From the NCBI GenBank assembly GCA_964533965.1, contig CAZHNN010000028.1, positions 1-22,237 on the forward strand: a stretch of DNA of 22,237 bases, in the 5' to 3' direction. This DNA comes from RGIG3178 sp964533965 (GTDB taxonomy: Bacteria; Bacillota; Clostridia; Christensenellales; QAND01). The translations under genes were made by a program, and so were the position numbers. Below are positions 20,752-22,237 of this stretch, one piece after another (the stretch's first letter is position 1; every line of letters starts with the position of its first letter). The notes under the pieces are model-generated. The model saw only the letters and a program-made list of their open reading frames with translations, had not been told where the DNA came from and did no database searches.

Positions 20752-22056
20752 CTATTTGACTTTGGGCAGATCCGCAATGCTTCGTGCCAGATCCTCGTCA
20801 GTTGGAATATAGTCGGTCATGGTATCGTTCTGATAGGACATATAGGCAGCCAGATCGAAATAGCCGGTACCGGACAATCCGAAGAGAATGGTCTTCTTTT
20901 CGCCGGTCTGTTTGCATTTGATTGCTTCATCGATGGCAGCGCAGATGGCATGGGAGCTTTCCGGTGCGGGCAGGATGCCTTCACATTTGGCGAATTCAGT
21001 GGCTGCCTTGAACACGCGGGTTTGCTCCAGTGCTACCGCCTTGATATACCCATCGTGATACAGTTTGGAGACGACGGGGGACATGCCGTGATAGCGAAGT
21101 CCACCCGCGTGGTTGGCGGACGGGATGAAGCCGCTGCCCAGGGTATACATCTTCATCAACGGCGTCGTCTTCCCTGTATCGCCAAAGTCATAAGCATACA
21201 CGCCACGCGTCAGAGAGGGACAGGATGCGGGTTCGACCGCGATGATCTCCACATCGTTTTTCCCGTTAATCTTATCCGCCATGAAAGGAGAGATCAGACC
21301 ACCAAAGTTCGATCCACCGCCGATGCAGCCGATGATGGTATCCGGTTTGATGCCATAAAGGTCACAGGCAATTTTAACTTCCTCTCCGATGATGCTCTGG
21401 TGCAGCAGCACATGGTTCAATACGCTGCCCAGCACATAGCGGCAGTTGTCCGTCTGCATCGCCACTTCCATCGCCTCGGAGATCGCACATCCCAACGAAC
21501 CCGTATTGTTTGGGTCCTTTTCCAGTATTGCGCGTCCCACCGCTGTTGTATTGGATGGANNNNNNNNNNNNNNNNNNNNNNNNNNNNNNNNNNNNNNNNN
21601 NNNNNNNNNNNNNNNNNNNNNNNNNNNNCACTGCCCCGCGCCGGTTTCTGTGGTCACGCTGGTCAGCCCCTGCTTTTTGGCATAATACACTTGAGCAGCC
21701 GCAGAGTTGAGCTTATGTGACCCGGATGTGTTCGTCCCCTCGAACTTGTAGTAAATCTCAGCGGGCGTTTGCAATCGCTCTTCCAGGCAATACGCTCTCA
21801 CCAGCGGAGAGGGCCGGTACATCTTGTAAAAATCCTGGATTTCCTGGGGAATTTCGATATACTCGTCGGTCTGGTTGAGTTCCTGTTCCACCAGGTCCTT
21901 GCAAAATACGGCTTCCAGCATATCCGCCGTGACAGGTTCACCGGTACCGGGATGCAGGAATGGTTCGGGCTGCTCTTTCATGCGCGCCCTCAGGTTATGC
22001 CAATGTTTGGGCATTTGATCTTCGGTCAGATAAATCTTATAGGGTACGTTCGCCAT
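20752..22056 (-). CDS. trpB: Tryptophan synthase beta chain, TrpB2 type (interrupted by an N gap)
   Basis: This is a PLP enzyme of the TrpB-like (TrpB2) family, which joins indole and serine to make tryptophan. Visible marks are RPSPLVRA (about 81), GSHKLNSA with the PLP lysine Lys115, TTETGAGQ (about 135-142), the phosphate-binding GGGSNFGG, and the C-terminal GLSGTGYFD. The extended N-terminus with YLTEDQMPKHWHNL separates TrpB2 from TrpB1. ATG 22056 has GAGAGG 9 nt upstream. The 69 N (21560-21628) fall right after GAGQ and keep the frame. The family usually has about 45 residues between GAGQ and PSNTT, so the gap is probably too short. A T-box leader precedes the gene, and no other trp gene is nearby, as is common for TrpB2. 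Confidence 0.93.
   Translation of the reverse strand: MANVPYKIYLTEDQMPKHWHNLRARMKEQPEPFLHPGTGEPVTADMLEAVFCKDLVEQELNQTDEYIEIPQEIQDFYKMYRPSPLVRAYCLEERLQTPAEIYYKFEGTNTSGSHKLNSAAAQVYYAKKQGLTSVTTETGAGQXXXXXXXXXXXXXXXXXXXXXXXXPSNTTAVGRAILEKDPNNTGSLGCAISEAMEVAMQTDNCRYVLGSVLNHVLLHQSIIGEEVKIACDLYGIKPDTIIGCIGGGSNFGGLISPFMADKINGKNDVEIIAVEPASCPSLTRGVYAYDFGDTGKTTPLMKMYTLGSGFIPSANHAGGLRYHGMSPVVSKLYHDGYIKAVALEQTRVFKAATEFAKCEGILPAPESSHAICAAIDEAIKCKQTGEKKTILFGLSGTGYFDLAAYMSYQNDTMTDYIPTDEDLARSIADLPKVK
21560..21628. other. Run of 69 undetermined bases (assembly gap)
   Basis: The run lies inside the trpB2 frame and removes the segment after ETGAGQ. Its length is a multiple of three, which keeps the frame open, but the true length is probably different. 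Confidence 0.95.
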
Positions 22057-22080
22057 GGTTCTCATCCTCTCTTTGATAAT

Positions 22081-22237
22081 AAAAAAAGCCTTCATCCCTA
22101 AGGGACAAAGGCTTAGCTTTGCGGTACCACCCAAATTGCGCGTATGCGCCACTCTGCCTGCACTAATATGCAGTCACCCCAGTAACGGCGGGAGCCCCGT
22201 CAGTCATTACTCGCGCATTGCGCTTTCCTACTGCCCT
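22081..22237 (-). promoter_or_regulatory. T-box leader of trpB2 (5' part beyond window)
   Basis: On the minus strand the T-box core GGGTGGTACCGC (22121-22132) precedes a terminator. The terminator is AGCCTTTGTCCCT pairing with AGGGATGAAGGCT (22087-22113), followed by TTTTTTT. Uncharged tRNA would bind the T-box and favour the antiterminator, letting transcription reach trpB2. Upstream hairpins are visible (CTGCA-TATTAG-TGCAG; AGTAA...TTACT enclosing ACGG/CCGT). Stem I with its specifier codon is cut off by the window edge. A tryptophan tRNA is expected from the gene but cannot be read here. Confidence 0.9.

Overview
The window looks like a chromosomal segment of an anaerobic Clostridia-type Firmicute. 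The evidence is a T-box leader, AGGAGG-type ribosome binding sites, many U-tailed intrinsic terminators, LytR-CpsA-Psr proteins, a DUF5685/J-domain pair, a DRTGG-domain gene pair and NAD-linked [FeFe]-hydrogenase genes. Nearly all genes lie on the minus strand. There are no rRNA or tRNA genes, no CRISPR array and no transposase. One 69-base run of N (21560-21628) interrupts a gene.

Layout, left to right. (1) 1-2506: the 5' part of a type IIA topoisomerase B subunit (ParE-like, running off the left edge), preceded by a small membrane protein whose last codons and downstream RBS are duplicated as a ~65-bp direct repeat. (2) 2919-9552: a compact nine-gene minus-strand hydrogenase/redox-signalling cluster. 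In transcription order it is DRTGG protein, anti-sigma-type ATPase, HydS-like [FeFe]-hydrogenase homologue, second DRTGG protein, PHP phosphoesterase, NuoE/HydC-like subunit, stand-alone HATPase, small thioredoxin-like [2Fe-2S] protein and NuoF/HydB-like subunit. A strong terminator follows hydB and no catalytic HydA is present. (3) 9630-11270: a SPOR-domain membrane protein, a doubtful small membrane ORF and a plus-strand P-loop kinase. (4) 11410-13141: a secreted LysM-CAP protein preceded by a leader that looks like an unassigned structured RNA with a competing terminator, then a DeoR-family regulator. (5) 13286-16664: two tandem LytR-CpsA-Psr paralogues, each with its own near-identical promoter and a shared C-terminal extension. 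(6) 16997-18962: a plus-strand operon of DUF5685 protein, J-domain/TPR protein (probable CTG start) and membrane protein. (7) 19089-20460: an ArsR/SmtB-type repressor with a long N-terminal extension, and a SLOG-like protein. (8) 20752-22237: a TrpB2-type tryptophan synthase beta chain under T-box control.

The most interesting parts are the hydrogenase cluster and the LysM-CAP leader. The HydS-like protein keeps all four H-cluster cysteines but has lost the usual proton-transfer cysteine and two active-site methionines. That is the pattern of sensory rather than turnover [FeFe]-hydrogenases, and it sits with DRTGG, HATPase and PHP proteins. I infer an H2- or redox-sensing module feeding back on the NADH-linked HydB/HydC module. 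In the LysM-CAP leader, a closing helix and a terminator compete for the same bases, which resembles a riboswitch.
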